DNA of 64,000 nt from Chalara sp. BL73 (lineage: Eukaryota; Ascomycota; Leotiomycetes; Helotiales): contig CAKJVC010000017.1 of NCBI GenBank assembly GCA_918026815.1, positions 1 to 64,000 on the forward strand, in the 5' to 3' direction. This document shows positions 54,914 through 64,000 of this stretch, in pieces (the stretch's first letter is position 1; each line of letters begins with the position of its first letter). The notes beneath the pieces were generated by a model. The model saw only the letters and a list, made by a program, of their open reading frames with translations. It did not search any database and was not told where the DNA came from. Made by a program: the position numbers and the translations under genes.

Positions 54914-55270
54914 TTAGAGTCGAGTCCATTCTTCGAGCTGATGTTCAACTAGAGGCTCGACTTTATCTCCTGTTGTGGCCTTGTTCAGGCGTCCTTTGAG
55001 TTGCATCTTCATCATTTCGTTGTGAACACGAAAGAAGTATTCCTTCTGATACGTATTCTTGATCTCATCTTTCAAGCTCTTTGTCGCGTTAGTGACTTGC
55101 TTGCAGAGGCCCTTATACTCCATCTTAATCTTGTTCGGGACGCCGCTTAATAAACTTGTACTCTCATTTGAGCTCAGTGTAGAGCGCCCCGACCCGGCGC
55201 TTGGGGCCAGCGATCTCCAGATCTTTTGCGAAGAGTGGATCCACCACCTCTTTGGGGACATCTCTTAACC
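54914..55270 (-). pseudogene. DUF3435-like protein fragment
   Basis: Minus-strand open stretch of 115 codons whose second half (KMEYKGLCKQVTNATKSL, EIKNTYQKEYFFRVHNEMM, LKGRLNKATTGDKVEPLVEHQLEEWTRL) resembles the helical C-terminal region of fungal DUF3435 proteins. That is a tyrosine-recombinase-related family that includes Starship captains and many dispersed relatives. This is recognition from memory without a search. The first ~40 codons read better in another frame (DPLFAKDLEIAGPKRR), so a frameshift is likely. The rest of the protein is not found, so it is a fragment. Confidence 0.4.
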
Positions 55271-56255
55271 TCTAAATCACTGTGCGTTATGCAAAATATT
55301 GACCTTCAATACATGTATTGTAATTATCTGCGGCCTAAGCGAATCCTTAGCCGTGTTTTATTTCACACCCCGTTTAAGGTATATATTTCGGTCACCATTT
55401 TGCACACCAGCTCCGAAGCCTCGGAGCCAGGTGTGGCAATTTCGGATAGCTTTTGCGACTTCAACTTTGAGCTAATGAGCTTCAAGATAAGCTGTTCGGG
55501 CCCTAGAATGTAAAGGGCTTTGCGATTGTCTTTAGTGATATACTCCTATTGTATTTGTAGTGCTATGCTTGAGTTAGTACGTCTTACAACTACCCTTTGT
55601 TAGTATAGTATAAGATTATAAATTTAAGCAAAAAAGCTTAGTCGGGCGTACCAATAATAGTCCTCAAAGGCGGCAGATTTCAATATTCTGCTAAGGTGTT
55701 ACAACACCCTGGACAAGCGAACCTAACCCCTATGCTCAGACTCCAAATCGGGTTATTAATAGGAAGGTGGCGTCATGTTAACCCTGTAGCATACTTGGGA
55801 TAAAGGCTAGGGGCATGCTGTAGGTCAGGCTTCATTTGCATTTGCTAATGTAGCGACAGGGCCTATTCCAAATACGAAATCGTTTTGTGGGTGCATTATT
55901 TGGAATACCTTCAGAAGCCTAAGCTTTGGCAATAGTTGCTGCGGTCTTGTTTACACAAGTAAGACGCGTCTCCTCGTTTGTTTTTATGGCCCGTATCAGT
56001 TTAGGAAGGATTCTGAACCATGTTAAGGCAAATATCGAGGCAGATAGAAATGGCCACCCACAAGTGCCAGCACTGCCTCTTTGTATTTTTTTCCTTAAAT
56101 ATAAGAAGCTGCATAACTGACGGACTCTCATTCCTCCATTCCAATGTTTACACAGCAAAGAAAGCTTGATTTGAACCAATTGCCTTATTTATTCACTTCA
56201 CCAATTCACGACTTCAATTGAACCTTCTCCTTTCATAGAGGTAAACACATTCGAA
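55271..56255. other. intergenic region upstream of the SYLF gene
   Basis: About 1 kb of normal to AT-leaning DNA. Open stretches on both strands (55226-55513, 55919-56179) show no family features. It contains the promoter of the SYLF gene. Nothing else is recognised. Confidence 0.45.
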
Positions 56256-57007
56256 ATGGGATATTTCACTTCAACAAGAGTTAAGAAGGAGTGCGATAAG
56301 TCAGCTCAAATACTGAAAAGCTTCGTTAGTATGTATTTTTCCACTTAGTCTTTCTCGTCATTTAAATATTCGAGGCTCATATAGTCGTAGGCAAAAGTAA
56401 AATACCTACAGAAGTTATCGCAAACGCGAAGGGTCTAGCGATTTTCACTGCCGTTCGAGCCGGAATGTACCTTGCAGGATCTGGTGGTTCGGGTCTCATT
56501 GTCGCGCGACTTCCTGATGGGACTTGGTCGCCTCCGTCCGCTTTCTCCGTTCGATCCGGAAGCATTGGCCTAGTATATGGCGTGGATGTATACGACTGCT
56601 TGTGCGTCCTTAACACGCAGGCCGCTGTAGAGGCTTACACAAAACCTGAGATGAATCTTGGAGGGGCAGTCGCGCTCGCAGCGGGGCCGCTAACTTACGC
56701 TACTAATATGAAGGAAGTGAAGCCGGTTTGGACCTACACGAAATCAAAGGGTCTCTACGGTGGCTTGACAATAGATAGCACTGTTATCAAGGAGAGATCC
56801 GACGCCAACGCCGACTTCTACGGGTCAGAGGTTACTACCACACAAATCTTAAAGGGTGAGGTCCAGGCTCAGGATGGGGCTGACAAGTGGCCTGCCGGCG
56901 CAAAGCAGCTTACTGAAGTACTCAAATTGGCCGATGGTAAAGGAGCCGATGCGAAGGTTCTCCAAGAAATCAGCACCGGGCCGACACCAGGCGATTTGAA
57001 AGAATAA
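56256..57007 (+). CDS. SYLF-domain (Ysc84-like) lipid/actin-binding protein
   Basis: Two exons, 56256-56328 and 56391-57007, separated by a 62-bp intron (GTATGT...CGTAG); phases close to 229 aa. The start ATG at 56256 gives MGYFTSTRVKKECDKSAQIL and the splice joins it to KIPTEVIANAKGLAIFTAV. The SYLF domain occupies nearly the whole protein: GSGGSGLIVARLPDGTWSPPSA, CVLNTQAAVEAY, NLGGAVALAAGP, TKSKGLYGGLTIDSTVI, ERSDANADFYG. In yeast Ysc84 and relatives this domain binds phosphoinositides and actin at endocytic sites. There is no SH3 domain here; the C-terminal tail (about 185-229) is short and acidic. It looks intact. No link to the glycosidase cluster is seen. Confidence 0.85.
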
Positions 57008-58428
57008 AATTTTTATAAGGGAATTGCTGATAGGAAAATAATAATGACGCGTTTATATAAGGTTATGGCCACTGAGGTGTGGTATCGCAATATTTTTAGT
57101 TTAATATTAGATATAAGAGTTTCAGTCAATTGGTTATTCAACTCAGTCAGATTTAAGAACCCGGCAAGTGAATACAGGCCCTCTGCTACAAGTATACCTG
57201 TCTCTAGATGGTACGGAACGCTAAGCGGGGAGGACCAGATCTTCTTGTTTTGGAGGCTCAAGCGGACTTGGTGGTGAAGTGGCCGCTATAAGATCCCCGT
57301 AAACGGTTCGTGCTTCATAATCTGGTCGCGGGCAGCATCAGGGGCAGAACCTATAGCCAACAGTCAGTAAATGTCGTTCAAGCGGTTTTTGTTGGGGGGG
57401 GGGGGGGGGGGGGGGGTCGGGGGGTCTGGGATTGCCCTCAATACAAAGCAATACCTCGAGAAAGCCTAAAATCAGTAAGATAGCATTGTCAGGAAACCTG
57501 AACAAAAAAGATGGCCCCTTTAGCCGAGACAGGAGAGGGAAGTTGTTCTGAAGTGTCAAAGCTTGGCCCGTATTATTGTGGCTATGTACATGGAGAAAGA
57601 TGACACGCATGCAGAATGAGGAAGCCGTAGCATAAGCTACCTTATACGCCCCTGGTCTGAAGAAATGCGCCCCTGGTCAGCACAGGAATTACGCCCCTGG
57701 TAAGTACAGGAATTACGCCCCTGGTCCATGGTCTATGGCAACAAAGGTGCGGAGTCAGAAATACTTAATACTCGGGGGAACAGTTACGCCAAGAGCTCTC
57801 ACAAATTAGACACTAGCATGGATTATAAGTTCAAACCTAGTCAACGCTGCCTTTGCTTTGCAATACTTGAACGGCACCATCACCATGGAAACAGCCTATC
57901 GTTCAACAGCGGTATCAACGCAAGAATAGGTGGACGGCTTAGTATTCTACTAGTGCGAAATATAGATTTCTTATTCTGGAATTATTATTCCTATAGTCGG
58001 CGACGTACTGCGGCAACACCTTGAGCTTCAATTTCAACAAGATAACGCAAAAGTTCACTCTTCTCGGCTTACTTTATCCGCACTTGAAGCTGGTGAGATT
58101 CAAGCTATGAAGTGGATTGCAATCAGGTTTCTATATTATCTAAGTACAGAGCTTCTGTAAGGGCACACGTATGCACTGGGTATCGAGTGGTACGCTCAGA
58201 TATCAGTGGAGCACATGAATCGGTGATGGAGGCAAGTGAAAGTAAAAGCTTGTATATATGTCTAAAGAGCTAAAGGTATGGGGAGCGACAGAATGTGAAA
58301 GAGGGGGTGCCTAAGGCAGGTGCCTCTACAGCTTCAGAAGAGTCAAATTGTGAGATTTGTCTGGAAAGATACCGGAACAGAGTGCCTTGTTAAAGGCAGC
58401 TGCCACAATTGTGGTAGCATCCGAAAAA
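57008..58428. other. intergenic with poly(G) tract and a short minisatellite
   Basis: A run of 23 G lies at 57394-57416. A short tandem array with the core CGCCCCTGGT, repeated at 57647, 57668, 57692 and 57716 (period 21-24 bp), lies at 57647-57725. Apart from these no gene is recognised; open stretches at 57338-57610 and 57728-58024 have no protein features. Confidence 0.6.
57647..57725 (+). repeat. minisatellite, 4 copies of a CGCCCCTGGT core
   Basis: Four repeats of CGCCCCTGGT spaced 21, 24 and 24 bp. The last two periods also share the intervening ACAGGAATTA. Confidence 0.8.
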
Positions 58429-59622
58429 CTATAGCCCATGCTTGTCTAAGAAATCGAACGTGACATGGAAGCCAGCAGTGGCATTGTTGTGTAGTGGCAA
58501 GGCATGGCCGGTGTTCGGTTGAATTGCGACTTCGATATCAGTGGCATTAGGGTAAGTTTGCGCCAAAGTCGTCAAATTGGCTAATCCCCTGCAATCACCC
58601 CGACAGATGTAAAAGTCGAACTCTGGCAATAGATATTGTACCGGCCCTTTGAAGGAAGGTCCTTGATTTCCTATAAGCCAGAAAGCTGACGCGAATTCTC
58701 CAATCGGGACTGGCTGCTTGATGTCATTACCATAGTCGAGCAATTCTGGAGTGAAGGCGGTTTTAGGATCCCCTCCGAAGAAAATGTTCTGGATGCCACT
58801 CTTCCGGCACACAACGTAGCCACTAGGTCGGTCGAAGGGAGGAGAGCTCGTGGCGGCGAACTCAACACTGAACGACGTTGACCCAGCGCTTGCGAGATAA
58901 TCGGTCAGGAGATAACCCGTGATAATTGCCCCGTCGCTTAGAGAACCGTAGTTGGCAATGAATGCGGAGGTGAGGAAGGATCCGAAACTGTGACCGAGGT
59001 GTACAACCTTTTTTGGTTTTGCCAATGTTTTGAATACGTCAATGACAGGGTCTGCTTTCCCTGCGAAGCTATACAAGGTGCCATTGCGCGCCATCAAGGT
59101 CAGTTGTCGAAGTATCTCCTGTTCTAGAGGTGCCTGGGTCACGGTGTACGCGTCAGGTTTGTCTGATTGACCAACTCCCAAACGATCGTATGTAAGGATG
59201 GAGTATCCTGCTTTGAGTGCTGCGTCAACATAAGAGTGTTTCTCCGGCTGGTATTTAGAATCCCAATATCTTGAGTCGTAATGCACTCCGTGAGTAGCAA
59301 TCTGCAGGATGTCCTTCTTTTTGGAAGACTTGGGAACACACAGTTGGGCATGGATATTGAAAGTACCAGAAGTTGTAGTGTTCTTGAGAATATTCTGCAC
59401 GTTGTGTGGAGTGTTCCGGGTGGCGTCATAGACTGCCCAGGCTGTCGCTTCGATATCATTGTCCACTCTTGGTATATCGTAGATTGCGCTGCCTGCGGTC
59501 GCAAATACTGAAATATCTAGTTGTTTGCAAAATCCATAGGCTCGTTGGGAGGAATCAATCGTTGAAGCCGAAGTTCGACGATGAAGAAGAAGCAAGATGC
59601 CTATAATAAAAAAGGACGCCAT
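58429..59622 (-). CDS. secreted alpha/beta hydrolase
   Basis: Single exon of 397 aa. The N-terminus is a signal peptide (MASFFIIGILLLLHRRTSAS). The alpha/beta hydrolase fold is shown by ATHGVHYDSRYW (oxyanion-side loop, about 109-120), LTYDRLGVGQSDKP (about 143-156), the nucleophile elbow GHSFGS with Ser 212, and a C-terminal histidine in NTGHALPLH (His about 373). Several N-x-S/T sites fit a secreted glycoprotein. The family acts on esters or other small carbonyl substrates; the specific reaction cannot be read from the sequence. A degenerate paralogue lies head-to-head at 60191-61480. The gene itself looks intact. Confidence 0.85.
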   Translation of the reverse strand: MASFFIIGILLLLHRRTSASTIDSSQRAYGFCKQLDISVFATAGSAIYDIPRVDNDIEATAWAVYDATRNTPHNVQNILKNTTTSGTFNIHAQLCVPKSSKKKDILQIATHGVHYDSRYWDSKYQPEKHSYVDAALKAGYSILTYDRLGVGQSDKPDAYTVTQAPLEQEILRQLTLMARNGTLYSFAGKADPVIDVFKTLAKPKKVVHLGHSFGSFLTSAFIANYGSLSDGAIITGYLLTDYLASAGSTSFSVEFAATSSPPFDRPSGYVVCRKSGIQNIFFGGDPKTAFTPELLDYGNDIKQPVPIGEFASAFWLIGNQGPSFKGPVQYLLPEFDFYICRGDCRGLANLTTLAQTYPNATDIEVAIQPNTGHALPLHNNATAGFHVTFDFLDKHGL

Positions 59623-60190
59623 TGGCAGAGCGTAAAAGGATGAAATTAATGTAGGTTGGGGGCAAAGTTTGAATCAAAGTATCTGCAGAAGCAATTAGCA
59701 GAACCGCTGGTTTTTATAATCACAGAAGGTACACTTAGTCGGCGAAGATATGGCTGAGTGAGTAACACCACGTCTGGACCTACCTTTGGTCTGTGTCTAG
59801 TGCTCCGAGATCCGGTTAGTGTGTGGCTTGCCCACCTGAGAATTCCTCGGCTTGACACCACAAAACAATTAGTAAGGCAATAGGCAAACTAGACGACTTG
59901 ACCTGCAGAGAGTCGATCGTATGCCTGATTTATAATATACGCTGTACGCCTTAGTCTGTTCAGCGGATACGCCCCCTGCAAGTCAGCTCAAGGTACTAAG
60001 TTAGGAGCTGAAACATCCGAGCAACAAAGTCCTGCAGGTGGACGTACAGAAGCTTAGTGAACACATGCGTAAAAAGAGCGTCGTAGTGCAAAAATTGGCG
60101 TATTTGCAGCTACACTGTCGCTTGTGATCTGTGGATGCGTGGGGTTAAACTCAAGCAACGGTTTATTGTATTCAAATAGAGCGAATATCA
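59623..60190. other. intergenic region between head-to-head hydrolase paralogues
   Basis: About 570 bp holding the promoter of the alpha/beta hydrolase gene on the minus strand and formerly that of the plus-strand relic. No gene is seen. Confidence 0.5.
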
Positions 60191-61480
60191 TTGTTGCAAG
60201 CACAGAACCACCGGAACTTGACAGCTCAACAAATTATCATTCGGAACCCTCAAAGGTCGCTCTTTCTCGTGCTTGTATTAGCCTTCATTCTAGCTAAATA
60301 TTTTAGAGCGGACTCACCTGACTATAAACTTTTTATCAATCCCGAGCTGTCCATGCCGGTAAAAGCGAATAATTCTATCTATGAGGTTCTGCGAATCGAA
60401 AACAATGTAGACACAATAGACTTCAGCTACAATTTCGAGGGATAGTCAGCACTAAACTTGGCGGAACGAATCATGGCTGTGAAGACTGTGCAACAGAGTT
60501 TTGCCATTAGTTCACGGCTCCATGTACCAAAACAATCGGAAAAGCGAATACCTTTCAGCTTTAGATACATAGATTCGGCTGCGATAAAACGTACGCGTCG
60601 TAAGTTTCTTGGTGACTGTGGCCGCGAAGCTAACATCTCTCTCAAAGGGATAGGACACAGAAGTTCATCCAGAGCGCTATTCGTATGTTGATGCAGCTTT
60701 GAACGTGGACTGATCAATTTTCACCTACGACAGACTTGGTTGACAGGTTAGACGGGCCAAACACATACGACCCCGTTGGAAGGCCCGTAGAGATCGAACT
60801 TCTTAATAAATCGCCACCTTCGCTCGATCCTGTGCCCTCATTACGTCGTCGAAGAGCTATCAGGATGTTGATGTTCCAAACCCCGAAAAGATTGGGTTAG
60901 TTGGGCACTCGCTGGGGTATATATGGTTGTCAGTAGTCCTCTCGGAGTCGGGCAACTTGGTCGAAGGAGCTGTGTGCACTGGTTTCATTCCAAGTGGAAA
61001 GTTTGGAGGAATCAGATAGCGAACCTTTGGGTTAGAACATGCATCGAGCAACGACCTGTGAAGGTTCACTAAACGTGGTAGCGGCCACCTCGTTCAAGCT
61101 ACGCGAAGCGATATTCAGCAGGTCTTCTTCAAGAATGGATGCTTTGAGGCGGACATGCTGGTGTATGGCGAGAAGATCAAGGAGACAGGTATGGTTGGAG
61201 ACTTTTGCGAGTCTTGATGCGGTGATAGGCAAGCCAGCGACTGAGTATACAGGATGGTTATTCGTAAGGTGTCTCTGGAGCATTCTCTCCAGTTTGCCCT
61301 TGCCGAGTATCATTTTGGCATCTTTTTAGGCAATTGTACGGGATCGTATGAATTGCAGATGTTGAAATCGACCCGGTTTTCTCATGTACATCTGCAGTCT
61401 CGATACGGATAGAACGGAGTAGGGCTGAGAAGAAGGGTCCCGCCAAGGCCGACTTAACCAAATGAGGGTTGTGGCGAAGT
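60191..61480 (+). pseudogene. alpha/beta hydrolase paralogue, decayed
   Basis: Plus-strand pieces follow the intact gene in order. A hydrophobic leader (SLFLVLVLAFILA) and NSIYEVLRIENNVDTIDFSY (60191-60445) come first, then SFAISSRLHVPKQSEK (about 60495-60540) and FTYDRLG near 60720-60740. GLVGHSLGYIWLSVVLSESG...EGAVCTGFIP follows near 60890-60990, with the nucleophile motif still present. Then come FFKNGCFEADMLVYGEKIKETG near 61105-61185 and EYHFGIFLGNCTG near 61300-61340. These match SAIYDIPRVDND, FNIHAQLCVPKSSK, LTYDRLGVGQSD, HLGHSFGS, DIKQPVPIGEF and EFDFYICRGDCRG of the intact copy. Frame changes and stops are frequent, so it is not functional. Confidence 0.75.
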
Positions 61481-61600
61481 AACGCCAAGGGGGACTGGTT
61501 GGCCTGGATGGTAAGCTACAGCAAAGAATTGGCGATTTGTAACGTGAAGTTATAAGACTGCGACGCATGCGCTGCTGACGCAAGTTTCAATCAGAAAAAA

Positions 61601-63292
61601 ATGACGATTCCTGAACAACAAAATAAAAGCTCAGTCATAACTCGAACGAGACAGGCGCATCGAAAATCTAGAATGGGATGTTTCGAGTGCAAGCGGCGGA
61701 GAGTGAAGGTGAGCATCTACGCGCCTAGTAATAGAAACGACTACAGAGCTGATACCTCCCAGTGTGATGAGCTGAAACCGTCATGCACCCGTTGCGAATT
61801 GACTCTACAGAAATGCAGTTACCCACCAGCAGTGTTGTCTGCTGCCTATAAGCAAAGGGACAAATTATCCTTACCGAGCCCCCGACAATGTAGTATTCTT
61901 TCGTCATCGGCAAACGCTTCTTTATTTTCGGAAGGCTCGCCGTCGTTTGAGATATCAACTCGGTCAACTCCGGCAGCTGTGGAAGCGAAATGTTGCTCCG
62001 ATGTTGCGGATGCCGCTCCACGACTGTCAAATGCTGACCTATATCACCATTACCTAGAACATACGAGCCGTACATTATCTCACTGCCAAAGAGACCAGGG
62101 TGCATTGCAGATAGGCATCCCAACTCTGGCATTACAGAGCAAAACCGTCTTCCATTCACTACTAGCGCTCTCCGCAGTCTGTCTGTGCTGTGATATGATC
62201 TCCGCACAACCTCCTCCCAGTTTGGATGCTGTAAACCAAGTCTTGGCGACCAGTTATCGACTCTACAATCTAGCGAGTGAGCAGATGAGAGAATTGATGT
62301 CACAGCCAGATGCTTTACAGATGGAATCTCTCTTGGCAAGTGCCCTGTTGTTGGTACCGTTCACTACTGCAAGTCAGCAAGTAAATCATTGGATCTCGAG
62401 CAAGAGTAAAACGCAAGAGTCGCACAAACCCCTATCAACAACTCCAAGAGATGTAATAGTCATGATGCGGGGGATAAGAACGACGCTCCAAGCGTTGGAC
62501 TGGCACGATTTGAGCACGGCCCAAGCGACGGAATCCGCAACAGAGAGTTCGTCACCATTGCCAGAATTCAATATCTCAGCAGATCTACCTCCATCGCATA
62601 CACATGTCATGTTCCCGATACTCGCTGCGACCAGCCAAAGGGCATTCTCCAGGCTTCAAGAACGCATAAGTTCACTCTGCCACAAAAATGCCTGTTATGG
62701 CGAAGCAAAATGTACCAATGGTCAATTGTCCGCCTGCGCCGCCGCTTTCGAAATCCTACTCACAATCAGAACCGACACTTTCTCTCCGTCAGATTCACTT
62801 GCACCGCGCTCGATAGAACCCACAGTGAAGAAGCCTCTTGAGCCCGAATCAGTCTCGCTACTACAAGTGGGGCAATGGCTTCGATCCTATGTAAGTAGGC
62901 ATGCGATTTCGCTGCCAACAGAACCATTGACAATGCGCTTTCTCGGTTTCCTTGTTCAAGCGCCGCAAGCATACCTGAACCTCGTACTTCCACTTCTCGA
63001 CCAGAGACTTGAGAGCCCAATCAGTACCCCATCTGAGGGTACATGGGCGCGATTGACAAAGGAGCAAGCACTTGCGCTAGACATTTATGCGCATTGGTCC
63101 GTCCTCATGTTCCTTGTTGAGGAGGAGTCATGGTGGATTGGAAATCTGCCAATTGTGACGCTTACAGGAATGGTGAACAGATATGGCGACCATTTTGTGA
63201 CTGGTTTGTGGTCTAAGGGCACATATAGTCAGGAAAAGTGGTGGCCAGGGAGTATGTTAACTATTTTGCGAGAGATAAAATGTAGCCAGTGA
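61601..63292 (+). CDS. Zn2Cys6 transcription factor (Upc2-like layout)
   Basis: Two exons, 61601-61708 and 61763-63292, with a 54-bp intron (GTGAGC...CCCAG); 545 aa. The intron must be removed to give a proper zinc cluster: Cys27-x2-Cys30-x6-Cys37-x6-Cys44-x2-Cys47-x6-Cys54, since exon 1 ends after RRRVK and exon 2 begins with Cys37. Because 54 is divisible by three and has no stop, the unspliced frame is also open and would insert 18 residues into the cluster. The remainder is a fungal-specific regulatory domain (DLYHHYLEHTSRTLS, TVFHSLLALSAVCLCC), as in the Upc2/sterol-responsive-like family of fungal regulators. Its targets are unknown; it follows the hydrolase relic. Confidence 0.88.
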   Translation: MTIPEQQNKSSVITRTRQAHRKSRMGCFECKRRRVKVSIYAPSNRNDYRADTSQCDELKPSCTRCELTLQKCSYPPAVLSAAYKQRDKLSLPSPRQCSILSSSANASLFSEGSPSFEISTRSTPAAVEAKCCSDVADAAPRLSNADLYHHYLEHTSRTLSHCQRDQGALQIGIPTLALQSKTVFHSLLALSAVCLCCDMISAQPPPSLDAVNQVLATSYRLYNLASEQMRELMSQPDALQMESLLASALLLVPFTTASQQVNHWISSKSKTQESHKPLSTTPRDVIVMMRGIRTTLQALDWHDLSTAQATESATESSSPLPEFNISADLPPSHTHVMFPILAATSQRAFSRLQERISSLCHKNACYGEAKCTNGQLSACAAAFEILLTIRTDTFSPSDSLAPRSIEPTVKKPLEPESVSLLQVGQWLRSYVSRHAISLPTEPLTMRFLGFLVQAPQAYLNLVLPLLDQRLESPISTPSEGTWARLTKEQALALDIYAHWSVLMFLVEEESWWIGNLPIVTLTGMVNRYGDHFVTGLWSKGTYSQEKWWPGSMLTILREIKCSQ

Positions 63293-63534
63293 ACTTCCCT
63301 ACTACCGGTGGCATGTGCACTTGCCAGGAGGAGAATTTCAGGAGGTGGTCATCAACAAAAACAACAATCAAGACTTATCCACCAACCTCAACGAACATTA
63401 CGCATGAAACACATGCGTACGTGCCCTCAGGTTAAATTATAAGCCAATTACTACAGCCCGTGCGTTCCGACACTAATTAAAATAAAAAATAAAAAATTAT
63501 ATTGTTTGCTTTATTTATTATTTAAACAATTAGT
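63293..63534. other. intergenic, 3' of the second Zn2Cys6 gene
   Basis: The last ~60 bp before the LTR relic (63478-63534) are strongly AT-rich and RIP-like. No gene is seen. Confidence 0.5.
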
Positions 63535-63700
63535 TGTAACAACTCAAGGCGAACAGAGATCTCGATCCGTAGATCTCAAGGAAAAAGACTTAAAAGTGTG
63601 AACGACTATTAGTTGTTATATGTAACAGAAAGAGTGTCATGGCCCTAGTCCTTCTTCCTGATCCACGGATCGAGATCCCTGTTCGCCTTGAGTTGTTACA
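63535..63700. repeat. two LTR fragments of the element-B family in head-to-tail inversion
   Basis: 63535 to about 63635 follows the first ~100 bp of LTR B (TGTAACAACTCAAGGCGAAC...GACTTAAAAGTGTGAACGACT). On the minus strand, 63700 down to 63636 reads the same LTR start (TGTAACAACTCAAGGCGAAC) followed directly by an LTR end (GGGCCATGACA), i.e. an internally deleted LTR of 65 bp. Together they form an inverted repeat with TG...CA outer ends. No target duplication was found. Confidence 0.7.
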
Positions 63701-63711
63701 GTCATTTGCTG

Positions 63712-64000
63712 TGTATTTAACTGCAGTTTTATGGCTACTAGCGTCTTACACAGAATGTACAAGGCTTAAAAGTTTTGATCTACGGCAAGTAATTACAGCT
63801 CCTCACTCGAACGCACTAAAAGGCTAGGACAAATCGGTAATATAAATTGTATAACTATTCTTAAATTTATTTAATTTGTATTTAACAAGCTTATTTGTAT
63901 TGCTTCAATTTAAACTAATTAGCAATGCCCCAGGGTATTTTGATCTGCGTAAAGGTAAAGAACGCAACCGTTGGCAGTATAAATCTAATCTATTCACCGT
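63712..64000 (+). repeat. dispersed ~290-bp direct repeat, copy 2 (runs to window end)
   Basis: Aligns with 51787-52080 in the same orientation. It is more AT-shifted than copy 1, consistent with RIP-like change. It continues to the end of the window, so its full length is unknown. Confidence 0.75.

Noticed and set aside
54914..55270. Possible Starship captain gene
   Set aside because: Only a short C-terminal-like helical fragment resembling DUF3435 is present, with no catalytic tyrosine-recombinase part, no element boundaries and no cargo structure.
57338..57610. 90-codon minus-strand ORF with a polyproline tract
   Set aside because: The prolines come from the G23 homopolymer; there are no other coding features.

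Overview
The window looks like a filamentous ascomycete (Pezizomycotina) nuclear contig. The genes have short introns (52-75 bp) with GT donors, CTAAC/CTGAC-like branch sites and AG acceptors. There are Zn2Cys6 transcription factors and a large set of fungal glycoside hydrolases. The left half is AT-rich repetitive DNA whose mutations look like repeat-induced point mutation (RIP). It has two compartments.

Left compartment, 1 to about 32.5 kb, is transposon DNA with no intact host gene. It starts with the 3' end of a hAT transposon (1-628) and two tandem, 3'-half Ty1/copia relics (637-4393). A minus-strand hAT fragment follows (4626-5046), and then a nested stack of Ty3/gypsy LTR retrotransposons. 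Element A (minus, LTRs 5047-5306 and 31771-32030) is interrupted by element C (plus, 5957-18951, target duplication TAATA) and by element B (minus, 24518-31011, duplication ATAGC). C is itself interrupted by element D (plus, 10279-16777, duplication GTACA). C and D are two copies of one chromodomain-type gypsy family. Each carries an antisense cysteine-rich/coiled-coil ORF between integrase and the 3' LTR.

Right compartment, about 32.7 to 63.3 kb, is normal-composition DNA. In order it holds: a secreted GH79 glycosidase (minus); a decayed half of a GH3 beta-xylosidase (plus); a secreted GH5 endo-1,6-beta-glucanase-like enzyme (plus); an NmrA-like pseudogene (minus); an intracellular GH3 beta-glucosidase with a PA14 insert (minus); a Zn2Cys6 regulator (plus); an MFS sugar transporter (minus); a GH78 alpha-L-rhamnosidase-like enzyme (plus); relics of an MFS drug transporter and a DUF3435-like protein; a SYLF/Ysc84-like protein (plus); a secreted alpha/beta hydrolase (minus) with a degenerate head-to-head paralogue (plus); and a second Zn2Cys6 regulator (plus). 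All multi-exon models below were checked by hand for splice phase and close in frame.

The most interesting unit is 40.96-51.48 kb: GH3 beta-glucosidase <-> Zn2Cys6 regulator, then MFS transporter <-> GH78. Neither enzyme has a visible signal peptide, so the set reads as import of a rhamnose/glucose-decorated glycoside followed by intracellular deglycosylation. Both divergent promoters carry the same kind of site, CGG-N5-CGG (three copies of CGGAGTGCCGG and one of CGGACTGCCGG). This suggests a self-contained regulon driven by the embedded Zn2Cys6 protein. The function, substrate and operator are inferences from sequence only.
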